Program-made: the position numbers and the translations under genes
Notes under the pieces: generated by a model
The model's database searches: none
What the model was told of the DNA's origin: nothing
The model's input: only the letters and a program-made list of their open reading frames with translations
NCBI GenBank assembly: GCA_050633825.1
Contig: JBOEHG010000009.1
Coordinates: forward strand, 1-64,000
Length of the DNA stretch: 64,000 bases
Direction of reading: 5' to 3'
Source of the DNA: CANLBN01 sp050633825
Lineage (GTDB): Bacteria > Pseudomonadota > Gammaproteobacteria > Pseudomonadales > Cellvibrionaceae
Part shown: positions 8,566 through 17,318 of the stretch, in pieces
How the letters are laid out: each line of letters begins with the position of its first letter
How positions within the stretch are numbered: the stretch's first letter is position 1

Positions 8566-9659
8566 TCGGCCTCGCTTGGCATGTTAACACTGGCAACATG
8601 TAGAGTCGATGTGGGGAATGCACACTCAGCACCATTAGACTCAATAATATCTATAATCTTGAGCATGACATCTTGCTTAATATGATGGAACTCACTCCAG
8701 TTAGTTGTTTTTGTAAAGGTATAGATAAAAAAATCTAATGAAGATGGCGCAAATGCATTAAAATTAACCATGAGTGTTTGCGATGTATCGATAGCCTCAT
8801 GACTGGATAACATCTCTTTTACTTGCTTAACGATAAGCCCCATCTTTGGCGCATCATCATAACGAATACCAATGGTTTCTTTGATACGACGATTAAGCAT
8901 CCTAGAAGGGTTTTCAAGAGAGATTTGCGTAAATGTTGCATTCGGCACATAAAGTGGCCGCTTATCAAAAGTGCGTATACGCGTCAGACGCCAACCAATA
9001 TCTTCAACCGTTCCCTCAATTTCTTTATCCGGAGAACGAATCCACTCGCCAACGGCAAAAGGACGGTCAAGATAAATCGTCAAACCTCCAAAAAAGTTCG
9101 CCAATAAATCTTTTGCCGCAAAGCCAACCGCTAAGCCGCCAATACCACCGAAGGCTAAAATACCGGAAACACTGTAACCAAGGTTTTGCATAACGATAAG
9201 TGCCGCCGTAATAAAAACAGCCGCCCTTAACAATTTACCTATCGCACGAGCCGTTGTCATGTCCATCGGTTCTGATTGATATTCAGCGCTAGTAAAGTTT
9301 ATTTCTAATGATTTAACCAGCCTAACTAAAAACCATGACAATAAAATAATAAGGCCGACTTCCCGTATTTTACTGGTGACATGCTCGATAGGCGCTCCAA
9401 TATGAATAGCGACTAAATCTGCTGCAAAGGAGATACCCATCAACCAAATTAGGCCCCGACAAGGGGGCTGCAAGGAATGGATTATTCCATCATCCCAAAG
9501 ATTTTTAGTTAACTTTGCTTTAGCATCCATTTTTTTCAACAAGCGCCTTGCAAAAAAAGCGAGGGCTAGCGTTGCAAAGACAACTAAAAAAACGTTAATG
9601 ACCCATGCATGCTCATAGGACGTTAATGTTAAAAATTTATTGTAAACATCAGACATCAT
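8562..9659 (-). CDS. Small-conductance mechanosensitive channel (MscS family)
   Basis: This is an inner-membrane channel of the MscS family that protects against hypo-osmotic shock. There are several hydrophobic helices in the first ~190 residues. The pore-helix region GILAFGGIGGLAVGFAAKDLLANFFGG follows, with the glycine/alanine packing typical of MscS TM3, then the beta domain (RPFAVGEWIRSP, GTVEDIGWRLTRIRTFD) and the C-terminal alpha/beta domain. Two adjacent ATGs at 9659 and 9656 follow an AAGGA site about 12 bases upstream. A TTG at 9737 that overlaps nagZ is less likely. It lies in an operon between nagZ and hpt. Confidence 0.9.
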   Translation of the reverse strand: MMSDVYNKFLTLTSYEHAWVINVFLVVFATLALAFFARRLLKKMDAKAKLTKNLWDDGIIHSLQPPCRGLIWLMGISFAADLVAIHIGAPIEHVTSKIREVGLIILLSWFLVRLVKSLEINFTSAEYQSEPMDMTTARAIGKLLRAAVFITAALIVMQNLGYSVSGILAFGGIGGLAVGFAAKDLLANFFGGLTIYLDRPFAVGEWIRSPDKEIEGTVEDIGWRLTRIRTFDKRPLYVPNATFTQISLENPSRMLNRRIKETIGIRYDDAPKMGLIVKQVKEMLSSHEAIDTSQTLMVNFNAFAPSSLDFFIYTFTKTTNWSEFHHIKQDVMLKIIDIIESNGAECAFPTSTLHVASVNMPSEAE

Positions 9660-9729
9660 TACAGTTATTATTCCTTGCTGACTATATTCAAAATAATTGT
9701 TTAAAAAAAATAATATTACTGGCCACGCA

Positions 9730-10746
9730 TCAAGCAAATGTTCCCAGTAATTGATGTGACAACTTCCAACGGGATGTTGATTTTATCTGTTGATCATTCA
9801 CTGTTTTTCTTGCAGCCATTGAGCGTAAACGGGCATCAGATTCAAGCCTATCATCAACGACTAGCTTTTCTAAAACCTCTAAAGCGCCTTCACGATTATT
9901 GCAGATCAATACCATATCACAACCAGCCTCTAAGGCGAGATTAGCACGCTGAATAAAAGAGCCAGCGCTCGCCGCGCCTTCCATGGTAAGGTCATCACTA
10001 AAAATAACCCCCTCAAACTTCAACTCTTTACGCAAGACCGTTTTTAACCAGTGCGATGAAAAACCGACTGGCTGGCTAGGATCAATTTCAGGAAACAAAA
10101 TATGCGCCGGCATAATAGCATCAAGGCTCAGCTGTAATTTTTCAAAGGGCACTAAATCATGCTTCTGAATGCTACCCCAATCACGAGAGTCAAGCGGTAA
10201 AGAAAGGTGACTATCCACAGTAACACTGCCATGCCCCGGGAAATGCTTACCGGTTGTCGCCATTCCAGCCTCATGCATTCCTTCCATCCAAGCAGAAGCT
10301 AAGGCAACAGTCTCTGTTGGTTGATCAGAGAAAGAACGGTCTGCAATGACAGGGCTAGAACAATCATCAAGATCGAGCACTGGAGCAAAACTAAAATCGA
10401 CCCCAATAGCAAGTAATTCAGATGCCATAAGCCATCCGCTATCCTTAACCAGCGACAAGGCCGATTTCGGGTTTTTCCGATAGAGCGGTAAAAACTGTTG
10501 CATTGCAGGTAATCGGGTAAAGCCATCCTTAAAACGTTGGACACGCCCACCTTCTTGGTCAACAGCGATTAGGATTTGTGGCCGAATATGTCGAATGGCC
10601 GCCGTTAATGCACTTATTTGCGCAAGCGATTCATAGTTTCTAGCAAAAAAAATGACGCCGCCAACCAAAGGGTGCTGTAGCAGTTCCTCTTCATCTGGGG
10701 TCAATACTGTTGATTCAAGGTCGAGCATTACTGGACCAAAAAGCAT
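9730..10746 (-). CDS. nagZ: Beta-N-acetylhexosaminidase NagZ
   Basis: NagZ is a cytosolic glycoside hydrolase family 3 enzyme that removes N-acetylglucosamine from anhydromuropeptides during peptidoglycan recycling. The 338-residue length is normal. AVDQEGGRVQR, the catalytic loop GKHFPGHG...DSH with its His, and the nucleophile in FSDDLTMEGA are all visible. An AAGGT site sits eight bases before the ATG. It is first in the operon nagZ-mscS-hpt-phosphorylase. In Pseudomonas a psrA gene sits between nagZ and lexA; it is missing here. The divergent lexA promoter region contains SOS boxes that might also touch nagZ expression. Confidence 0.95.
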   Translation of the reverse strand: MLFGPVMLDLESTVLTPDEEELLQHPLVGGVIFFARNYESLAQISALTAAIRHIRPQILIAVDQEGGRVQRFKDGFTRLPAMQQFLPLYRKNPKSALSLVKDSGWLMASELLAIGVDFSFAPVLDLDDCSSPVIADRSFSDQPTETVALASAWMEGMHEAGMATTGKHFPGHGSVTVDSHLSLPLDSRDWGSIQKHDLVPFEKLQLSLDAIMPAHILFPEIDPSQPVGFSSHWLKTVLRKELKFEGVIFSDDLTMEGAASAGSFIQRANLALEAGCDMVLICNNREGALEVLEKLVVDDRLESDARLRSMAARKTVNDQQIKSTSRWKLSHQLLGTFA

Positions 10747-10871
10747 ATAACAACCTTATTAATCAATAACTTGGTGAAGATATTGAAACAACATACGAGC
10801 ACTCACCACTCACTGTCAAGAGAAATCCAAAGCGAGGCATATATTCAAGTGTTGCATCACACACACAACTA

Positions 10872-10887
10872 CTGTATAAATACGCAG
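10872..10887 (+). promoter_or_regulatory. LexA (SOS) box 1
   Basis: The sequence CTGTATAAATACGCAG fits CTG-N10-CAG exactly and is preceded by TA. It lies 139 bp upstream of the lexA start codon, in the nagZ-lexA intergenic region. Confidence 0.88.
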
Positions 10888-10890
10888 GTA

Positions 10891-10906
10891 CTGTATAAAA
10901 AAACAG
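10891..10906 (+). promoter_or_regulatory. LexA (SOS) box 2
   Basis: The sequence CTGTATAAAAAAACAG fits CTG-N10-CAG exactly, preceded by TA. It is 19 bp from box 1 centre to centre, so two LexA dimers could bind side by side. Autoregulation of lexA-sulA is the expected role. Confidence 0.9.
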
Positions 10907-11025
10907 ATAATTCATACTTAACATCAATAGTGTCATCAGAACAATTGAATAGCTTTTCTTAAAAACAAGAGCTAAAGAGCAACTATCAACAAGCAACCAA
11001 TAATGGCAACAAGAGGAACCAACCC

Positions 11026-11634
11026 GTGCTTAAATTAACCGCTAGACAAGAGCAGGTATTACAGCTGATCAAAGACTACATGGAAGAAACCGGGTATCCA
11101 CCAACTCGTGCCGACATTGCCAAAGAACTAGGCTTTAAATCTGCAAATGCGGCAGAAGAACACCTTCGTGCCCTCGCCCGTAAAGGTCATATAGAGATTG
11201 TGCCGGGAGCATCCAGAGGCATTCGCTTACCAGAACAACAACAAGACCTTGGAATTCCCATTGTCGGCCGTGTTGCCGCAGGTAGCCCTATATTGGCTCA
11301 AGAACATATTGAAGATTACTGCACGCTGAAACCAGAATTCTTCTCACCATCAGCAGATTATTTTCTTAAAGTCCATGGGGACAGCATGATTGATGTCGGT
11401 ATATTTGATGGTGACCTACTCGCAGTACATCGCACCACCCAGGTTAATAATGGACAAATCGTAGTAGCCCGTATTGGCGAAGAAGTGACTGTAAAACGCT
11501 TTCAAAGAGAAAGTAACAGCCCTATCGTTCAACTTATTGCTGAAAACCAAGATTATCAACCGATAGAAGTCGATCTAAGCGATCAAGAATTTTCTATTGA
11601 AGGACTTAGTGTTGGCGTTTTACGTCAGCACTAA
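11026..11634 (+). CDS. lexA: SOS repressor LexA
   Basis: LexA is the transcriptional repressor of the SOS regulon and cleaves itself when stimulated by RecA filaments. The N-terminal winged helix carries the recognition segment SANAAEEHL typical of the gammaproteobacterial CTG-N10-CAG type. The cleavage site is Ala85-Gly86 in VGRVAAGSPI. The catalytic dyad is Ser120 (GDSM) and Lys157 (VKR). The 202-residue length is normal. The start is GTG, preceded by AGAGGA. Two perfect SOS boxes lie upstream, and sulA follows 31 bp downstream. Confidence 0.97.
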   Translation: MLKLTARQEQVLQLIKDYMEETGYPPTRADIAKELGFKSANAAEEHLRALARKGHIEIVPGASRGIRLPEQQQDLGIPIVGRVAAGSPILAQEHIEDYCTLKPEFFSPSADYFLKVHGDSMIDVGIFDGDLLAVHRTTQVNNGQIVVARIGEEVTVKRFQRESNSPIVQLIAENQDYQPIEVDLSDQEFSIEGLSVGVLRQH

Positions 11635-11665
11635 GGACATTAGTGCATAAATTAGGAAGAAAAAA

Positions 11666-12133
11666 ATGAATACTGCATTAAATCATTACCCAACAACAGC
11701 TGCACAAAATCGACGTGTAACAGAGGTGATTATTCCGCAAGGGCAAAACAGTAATGCCATTGTTTTTCCACTCGTTGCTTCTTTGAGCAAACAACCTGCT
11801 GAAAAAGTAATAACGACAAACAAGGAGTCCTCAACAAAGAGCAAAGAGTCCTCAACGAAAAATAAAGAGTCTTCACGATGGGTAACATGGATTACTGATC
11901 GTAAGCCCAACGCACAACAAATTCATAATATGGGTGCGTCCGTAAACACTCTTCGAATTATACATACTAAAGCAGAAAATGATTGTCGTTGGATTTTATG
12001 GGAAGCACTCAGAGCAGGAAACAGCCATACAGTCATCGCTGATATGATCGGCTTGTCAGACAATGATATTAAAGAGATGGAAGCGGCTGCAGAGACTGGA
12101 AACTGTAATGGAATCATTACACAATCTCTTTAG
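11666..12133 (+). CDS. sulA: SulA-like cell division inhibitor
   Basis: SulA blocks FtsZ polymerisation during the SOS response. The C-terminal half (RWVTWITDR...ALRAGNSHTVIA, residues ~72-125) resembles the SulA core, and the position directly behind lexA matches the lexA-sulA operon of pseudomonads. The N-terminal part matches only weakly. Between residues 50 and 70 there is a repeated Lys-Glu-Ser-Ser-Thr-Lys stretch that is charged and probably disordered. A GGAAG site precedes the ATG. The alternative is a diverged RecA-NTPase-fold protein without FtsZ-inhibiting activity. Confidence 0.8.
   Translation: MNTALNHYPTTAAQNRRVTEVIIPQGQNSNAIVFPLVASLSKQPAEKVITTNKESSTKSKESSTKNKESSRWVTWITDRKPNAQQIHNMGASVNTLRIIHTKAENDCRWILWEALRAGNSHTVIADMIGLSDNDIKEMEAAAETGNCNGIITQSL
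11822..11875 (+). repeat. 21-bp tandem repeat inside sulA
   Basis: There are two full 21-bp units (11822-11842 and 11843-11863) and a 12-bp partial third (11864-11875), encoding KESSTKS, KESSTKN and KESS. The units differ at several bases, so the array is not brand new. It stays in frame and inserts a charged linker before the SulA core. Confidence 0.9.
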
Positions 12134-12143
12134 ATACGTTTTT

Positions 12144-12671
12144 TTAATACTCTGATTGATTTGCTCTTTGCCTATCGATTATTTTTTGCAAATGATCTGA
12201 TATTTCTTGAACAACAGAGACTGAAAATAAATTTTTCTCTGGCACCTCACTAGAAACAGCAATAACATTTTTTCCGACGGCTACATCCTTTCTTTTCGTT
12301 GACGCGATAGTCGTTTTTATCATAAGCGAAGCAGGTAGTTTAATTAAAAGCGCTAAAGCACTGCCTTTGGCATTAAGACATCGCTTTATTTCATCGGCTT
12401 CATAAATTTGATGAAATTGATTCTTTGTATCAACTAATATTTCTTCAAGATCAAGATTATCTGAACATATCACGGGTCGCTGATAATGCTCCAACAACTC
12501 ATTGAGATAATTTATCAGCGCAAAATAAAGCTGCAATAGCGCCGAATCAATACAAGCATGCTCTTTTGCTACGGTATCAGCTATTTCTTTATTATTTGCA
12601 ATCGATAGTTGAAATTTAACAGCCGCCAAACGACGATTGACTAAATGGAAATAAGATTCATCGTTGATCAT
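12144..12671 (-). CDS. DUF6586-like protein downstream of topA
   Basis: This 175-residue soluble, helix-rich protein starts 9 bp after topA and is almost certainly co-transcribed with it. It has no membrane segment or catalytic motif I can identify. A protein of this size sits beside topA in Pseudomonas and is annotated DUF6586; the match here rests on position, length and overall character (helical N-terminal half with YFHLVNRRLAAV). Function unknown. It converges with sulA, the two stop codons lying only ~10 bp apart, with no clear terminator between them. Confidence 0.7.
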   Translation of the reverse strand: MINDESYFHLVNRRLAAVKFQLSIANNKEIADTVAKEHACIDSALLQLYFALINYLNELLEHYQRPVICSDNLDLEEILVDTKNQFHQIYEADEIKRCLNAKGSALALLIKLPASLMIKTTIASTKRKDVAVGKNVIAVSSEVPEKNLFSVSVVQEISDHLQKIIDRQRANQSEY

Positions 12672-12679
12672 GCAAATAG

Positions 12680-15382
12680 CTACTTTGCTTTCGATTTTTT
12701 AGTCACTTTCTTTTTTGCTGGCTTACGTTTAGCCGGTGTCTTTACCGCCGAACCAGTCGCAACCCATTTTCCTTTCTCATAAAACGCCTTCCAACCGCTT
12801 GCCTTACCGTCTATTTCAGACTGAACATATTGTTCTTTGGTTTTACGGCTATAACGAATAATCGTTGGGTTGCCTTGATCATCTTCAACAGGGGCTTTAA
12901 ATAAAAATGCATACTTAGGATCGATTTCGTCTTTATGTGGTAAAAGCTCAGATACAAGCGGTGCACGTGTCTCACGATTTTTAGGAAACTGACTCGCCGC
13001 CAAAAACATACCACTGGCACCATCTCTTAAAACATAGGTGTCATCAACTTTTTCACACTGTAGTTCTGGCATAGGTACGGGATCCATTTTAGGTGGAGCC
13101 GCTTCACCATTACGTAAGAGCTTACGTGTATTTTTACAGGACTCATTGGTACAACCAAAGTATTTACCAAAACGTCCCGTTTTAAGCTGCATATCACTAC
13201 CACATTTATCACATTCGATAACAGGTCCATCATAGCCCTTAATTTTAAAGCTCCCCTCTTCAATCTCATAGCCTGAACAATCCGGGTTATTACCGCAGAT
13301 ATGCAACTTACGTTTTTCATCAACTAAATAACTATCCATAGCCGTATTACAGATTGAACAGCGACGTTTGTTACGCAGTCGTTGTACCTCAGCCTCTTCA
13401 TCATCCCCGTCTTCGGTACTGACAACTTCATCGCCAGAAACTAAATTCATTGTTGTCTTACAACGTTCTTTAGGTGGCAATGCATAACCCGAACAACCTA
13501 GAAATACACCGGTACTACCCGTACGGATTTGCATAGGTCTATCACAAGTTGTACAAGCAATACTCGTTTCCGTCGGTAAATTACCGCGCATACCTTTATC
13601 AGCATCCTGAGCATGAGTCAGCTTTTCACTGAAATCGGTATAGAAACTATTGAGAAGTTGCTGCCAATTTAAACCACCTTCGGCAACATCATCCAAGGAC
13701 TCTTCCATTTTTGCAGTAAAACCATAGTCAAGAAGATCAGCAAAATTTTCAACAAGCCTATCGGTGACAATGTCACCCATTTTTTCTGCATAGAACCGCC
13801 GATTCTCAACATGGACATAACCACGGTCTTGAATGGTAGAAATAATAGAAGCATAGGTAGATGGGCGACCGATTCCACGCTTTTCCAACTCTTTGACCAA
13901 GCTGGCCTCTGTATAACGTGCGGTTGGCTTGGTGAAGTGTTGTTTTGGATCGAGCTTGGATAAGTCTAGTTTATCCCCCACCTTAAGATCAGGTAAAACC
14001 ACATCATCATCTTTTTTACCAGCAGACGGTTGTACGCGCATAAAACCGTCAAAGCGTATCACTCGGCCCCGAGCCCGCAATTCAAAATCACCTGCGGTAA
14101 CAACAATCGATGTGCTCGTAAATTCTGCTGGTGTCATTTGGCAAGCAACAAACTGCTGCCAAATAAGCGCATACAGGCGCTCTGCGTCTCTCTCCATGCC
14201 GCTAAGTTGTGTTGGCGACACTGTAACGCTCGAAGGCCGAATCGCTTCGTGAGCTTCTTGAGCGCCTTCTTTGCTACTGTAACTATTTGCTTGCTTGGGA
14301 AGATAGCGATCGCCGTACTCTTCAAGAATAAAGTCGCGGCAATTGGCAACGGCTTCCTGACTCAGATTAGTTGAATCAGTACGCATATAAGTAATGTAAC
14401 CCGCCTCGTATAAACGCTGGGCCATCATCATTGTCTTTTTAACCCCAAAGCTTAAACGGGTACTCGCTGCCTGCTGCAAGGTTGAAGTGATAAAAGGCGC
14501 AGAAGGTTTAGACGTCGTTGGTTTATCATCTCGCTTAGAAACAATGTATTCTGCCTTTTCAAGTAAGGCAACCGCAGACATAGCGTCATCTCGATTATTT
14601 GGTCGAAAATTCTCCGCTTTATATTTTTTAACTTCACATTTAAGGTTATTTTTATCGTGCTCGGCATTCAGTAAAGCATGAATATCCCAATACTCTTCTG
14701 GAATAAATGCACGTATTTCACGTTCGCGATCAACAACCAAACGAACAGCTACCGACTGCACGCGCCCAGCAGAAAGCCCTCTCGCTATTTTTTCCCACAA
14801 TAACGGTGACACCATATAACCAACAACGCGATCAAGAAATCGTCTTGCCTGTTGCGCATCAACACGGTGCTGGTCTAAGTAACCGGGTGCTTCAAAGGCT
14901 TTTTGAATAGCCGACTTGGTAATTTCATTAAAGACAACACGTCGATAACGCCCGTCATCACCCCCAATAGCTTGCTGTAAATGCCAAGCAATGGCTTCTC
15001 CTTCTCTATCCAAATCCGTTGCGAGATAAATAGTATCGGCGTTCTCTGCTAATTTTTTGAGCTCATCAACGACTTTTTCTTTACCCGGAAGGATTTCATA
15101 ATGGGCCTGCCAATTGTTGTCTGGGTCGATCCCCATTCGCTTGATAAGCTGCTCTTTTGATTTTTTAGCCTTGTGAATAACCTTATCTTCAGGCGATAGC
15201 TTGCGAGTAATGGCCGCTTGCCGTGCCCGTTCTTTCGGGTCAACAGGCGCTTTCTTACCTCCACTCGTTGGCAAATCGCGTATATGCCCAACACTCGACT
15301 TAACAATATAATCACTGCCAAGGTATTTATTGATGGTTTTAGCTTTTGCTGGCGACTCTACAATCACAAGGGATTTGGGCAT
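12680..15382 (-). CDS. topA: DNA topoisomerase I
   Basis: This type IA topoisomerase relaxes negative supercoils. It is 900 residues long. It opens with SLVIVESPAKAKTINKYLG (Toprim), has the acidic DLDREGEAIAWHL triad, and the active-site tyrosine lies in YITYMRTDSTNLS near residue 330. The C-terminus carries three zinc-ribbon repeats (four-cysteine clusters near residues 610, 670 and 725) and a very basic Lys/Pro tail. The ATG is the first start and gives the family N-terminus. DUF6586 follows in the same transcript. Confidence 0.98.
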   Translation of the reverse strand: MPKSLVIVESPAKAKTINKYLGSDYIVKSSVGHIRDLPTSGGKKAPVDPKERARQAAITRKLSPEDKVIHKAKKSKEQLIKRMGIDPDNNWQAHYEILPGKEKVVDELKKLAENADTIYLATDLDREGEAIAWHLQQAIGGDDGRYRRVVFNEITKSAIQKAFEAPGYLDQHRVDAQQARRFLDRVVGYMVSPLLWEKIARGLSAGRVQSVAVRLVVDREREIRAFIPEEYWDIHALLNAEHDKNNLKCEVKKYKAENFRPNNRDDAMSAVALLEKAEYIVSKRDDKPTTSKPSAPFITSTLQQAASTRLSFGVKKTMMMAQRLYEAGYITYMRTDSTNLSQEAVANCRDFILEEYGDRYLPKQANSYSSKEGAQEAHEAIRPSSVTVSPTQLSGMERDAERLYALIWQQFVACQMTPAEFTSTSIVVTAGDFELRARGRVIRFDGFMRVQPSAGKKDDDVVLPDLKVGDKLDLSKLDPKQHFTKPTARYTEASLVKELEKRGIGRPSTYASIISTIQDRGYVHVENRRFYAEKMGDIVTDRLVENFADLLDYGFTAKMEESLDDVAEGGLNWQQLLNSFYTDFSEKLTHAQDADKGMRGNLPTETSIACTTCDRPMQIRTGSTGVFLGCSGYALPPKERCKTTMNLVSGDEVVSTEDGDDEEAEVQRLRNKRRCSICNTAMDSYLVDEKRKLHICGNNPDCSGYEIEEGSFKIKGYDGPVIECDKCGSDMQLKTGRFGKYFGCTNESCKNTRKLLRNGEAAPPKMDPVPMPELQCEKVDDTYVLRDGASGMFLAASQFPKNRETRAPLVSELLPHKDEIDPKYAFLFKAPVEDDQGNPTIIRYSRKTKEQYVQSEIDGKASGWKAFYEKGKWVATGSAVKTPAKRKPAKKKVTKKSKAK

Positions 15383-15716
15383 AAATCTATCTCTAACGGC
15401 TACTTACTCTATTATTGTGACTAACAACTACAAACAGCTTGCTTAATAAATATCCAACTTATTGATAATAAGGAAGAAAGGACGGCATATATAAGACCTC
15501 ATCAAGCTGTGGTCAAGTAATTTGTTTCAAGTATTTATAGACTACTTATCCCTAGATACCCAAATACTCTCCCCTATGAACAATAAAAATAAAGTTAGAA
15601 AAAATTTAACTAGTGATCATAAGCTACTGTTTTTAAATAATTAATAGATATTTCTCAAGAATTTATTTTAATGGCCGATAAGACTAATGGATATGTCGGT
15701 TTTTAATTAAGCAGTA
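15383..15716. other. AT-rich divergent intergenic region topA / hypothetical gene
   Basis: This 334-bp gene-free stretch is strongly AT-rich and must hold the divergent promoters of topA and the downstream membrane-anchored protein. I see no ORF of useful length, no RNA gene and no strong hairpin. Confidence 0.5.
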
Positions 15717-15728
15717 GTGAATATTTTT

Positions 15729-16595
15729 ATGTCCGCCTTTGCCAGTCTTATAGCATTTGTCATTATCGCAATCGGTTCCATGTGTGTCGTGGCCTTTGCC
15801 AATTACAAGGTAGAACAAGCCAAGAAAGTACGTCATCGCCTACACAAATACAAAGCCCGTGTCGAAGAGTTAGAGGATGTGGTACTGGCTCTTGATCAAC
15901 TTTGTGAAAATAGAGCCATCCCTAAAATGATCAATGACGAAGTCATCGAAATATACAGCGCTATGATTGATTTGGATGATAGCGCTGCCTATCTAAAAGC
16001 CGGGCACAGTAATGCACTTATGCGTTCCGATGAATTAAGCGATGAAACCGCAGCAAGACACATCAGCCGCCTATGCAATAGTGACGCTCAAATAGCGCGC
16101 ATCCAGGCTTATTTAAATGAAGCCTGCAACATTGTTAAAAAGCAGCATAACCAAGGAAAAATGTCGACTACCCAAATGCAAGACAGCATTTTGGATCTTG
16201 AGTGGTTATATTTACAGGTCTATGTGATCTCAAATATTGTTCAAGGGCACAAAGCCTATAATAAGCAAGACATTTTGACTGCCAATGCATTCTACAAGAA
16301 AGCCCAAACCGAACTCATGCGCTCTGGACACCCAGATGAACGTAGACATAAAATGATGAAGCAACTCGCTGATATCCTCTTTGGCCGCCGAAAATCGCTT
16401 GATACTGAACTCATGCCTGAAGATGAGTTTAACCCTGATGACTCTATTCCAATGCTTTCCCCTGAAGACCAAAAGGCCTTGGAAGAATTAATGCAAAATG
16501 GCGATTTGAATCCAGAAGATGCTCAAGCAGTCACAGAAGCCATGTTAAACAAACAACAAAATCAAGCCTCTAGTCAGCCCAGCAATAACCAATAA
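15729..16595 (+). CDS. Conserved hypothetical protein with N-terminal membrane anchor
   Basis: The protein is about 288 residues. The first ~25 residues form one transmembrane helix (ASLIAFVIIAIGSMCVVAFANY). A basic, coiled-coil-like stretch (VEQAKKVRHRLHKYKARVEELEDVV) follows, then a helical cytosolic domain and an acidic, disordered C-terminal tail rich in Asp, Glu, Pro and Gln. I do not recognise a named family. The ATG at 15729 is listed; a GTG at 15717 in the same frame is an equally open choice because no Shine-Dalgarno marks either. Its 3' end nearly abuts the convergent next gene. Function unknown. Confidence 0.72.
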   Translation: MSAFASLIAFVIIAIGSMCVVAFANYKVEQAKKVRHRLHKYKARVEELEDVVLALDQLCENRAIPKMINDEVIEIYSAMIDLDDSAAYLKAGHSNALMRSDELSDETAARHISRLCNSDAQIARIQAYLNEACNIVKKQHNQGKMSTTQMQDSILDLEWLYLQVYVISNIVQGHKAYNKQDILTANAFYKKAQTELMRSGHPDERRHKMMKQLADILFGRRKSLDTELMPEDEFNPDDSIPMLSPEDQKALEELMQNGDLNPEDAQAVTEAMLNKQQNQASSQPSNNQ

Positions 16596-16601
16596 TTGCG
16601 G

Positions 16602-17078
16602 CTAACTCACTATATTGTGACAACGATTCAACCATTGCTTTATATCATCAATACTAATGGGAGAAGGCCTTTCTCTCCACCAGATGCCTAGTAGGTTTTT
16701 ATTCACTTCCAAGCCCACAATGTCATCGGGTAAGTCATCGAGTAATGCCTTGAGTTGCTTTTCTTGCCTCATCAGAGGATCCGGCTCTTTTTGCCAGTCC
16801 CATTGACCATAAAAGTGAATATCATGTTTATAGGTACGCTTGAGCAATTGCCATGAAGGCGCTTCCTGAGGGAGTTCAACTGCCATGGTATAAACAGCCA
16901 CTGCTTGCTTGTTATTGCCATTGATATAGTCCGACATATGTACAGATAAACCGGACATAGCGGCTGCACTACGCAGTGCAGCCAAACGACGATCCCTCTT
17001 GGATGGTTGCATTAGCATGATGGGACCCACAGCCATCGCGATGGCTAACACGATAAAAAATATTGCCCAAAAAGACAT
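16602..17078 (-). CDS. Conserved hypothetical membrane-anchored protein
   Basis: This 158-residue protein begins with one transmembrane helix (AIFFIVLAIAMAVGPIMLM) followed at once by a basic QPSKRDRRLAALR segment, so the C-terminal domain should face the cytosol. The soluble part carries several Trp residues (WQLLKRTY, WDWQKEP, GIWWRERPSP). The GGAGC site before the ATG supports the start. No catalytic motif is seen. It is convergent with the previous membrane-anchored protein and divergent from slt. Function unknown. Confidence 0.72.
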   Translation of the reverse strand: MSFWAIFFIVLAIAMAVGPIMLMQPSKRDRRLAALRSAAAMSGLSVHMSDYINGNNKQAVAVYTMAVELPQEAPSWQLLKRTYKHDIHFYGQWDWQKEPDPLMRQEKQLKALLDDLPDDIVGLEVNKNLLGIWWRERPSPISIDDIKQWLNRCHNIVS

Positions 17079-17318
17079 ATTGCTCCAGTGATGTAGTTTG
17101 CGATCAAATTTTCAACTAAATCTAAAAATAAAAAATGCCCGTCTCTAACTTGCAGCAAATAAACAGAAAAGTCACTAGTAATAAGCCGCCAGAACGCTAT
17201 TATATACTGGAATACACAAGGAAAATCTGTTTGTTTTATCGGCATATTTTTATCAATCAAGTACCGATATACAAACGCTATTGGTCGCGCAGTCTAAATC
17301 GATTAGAGAGTGGTTGTA

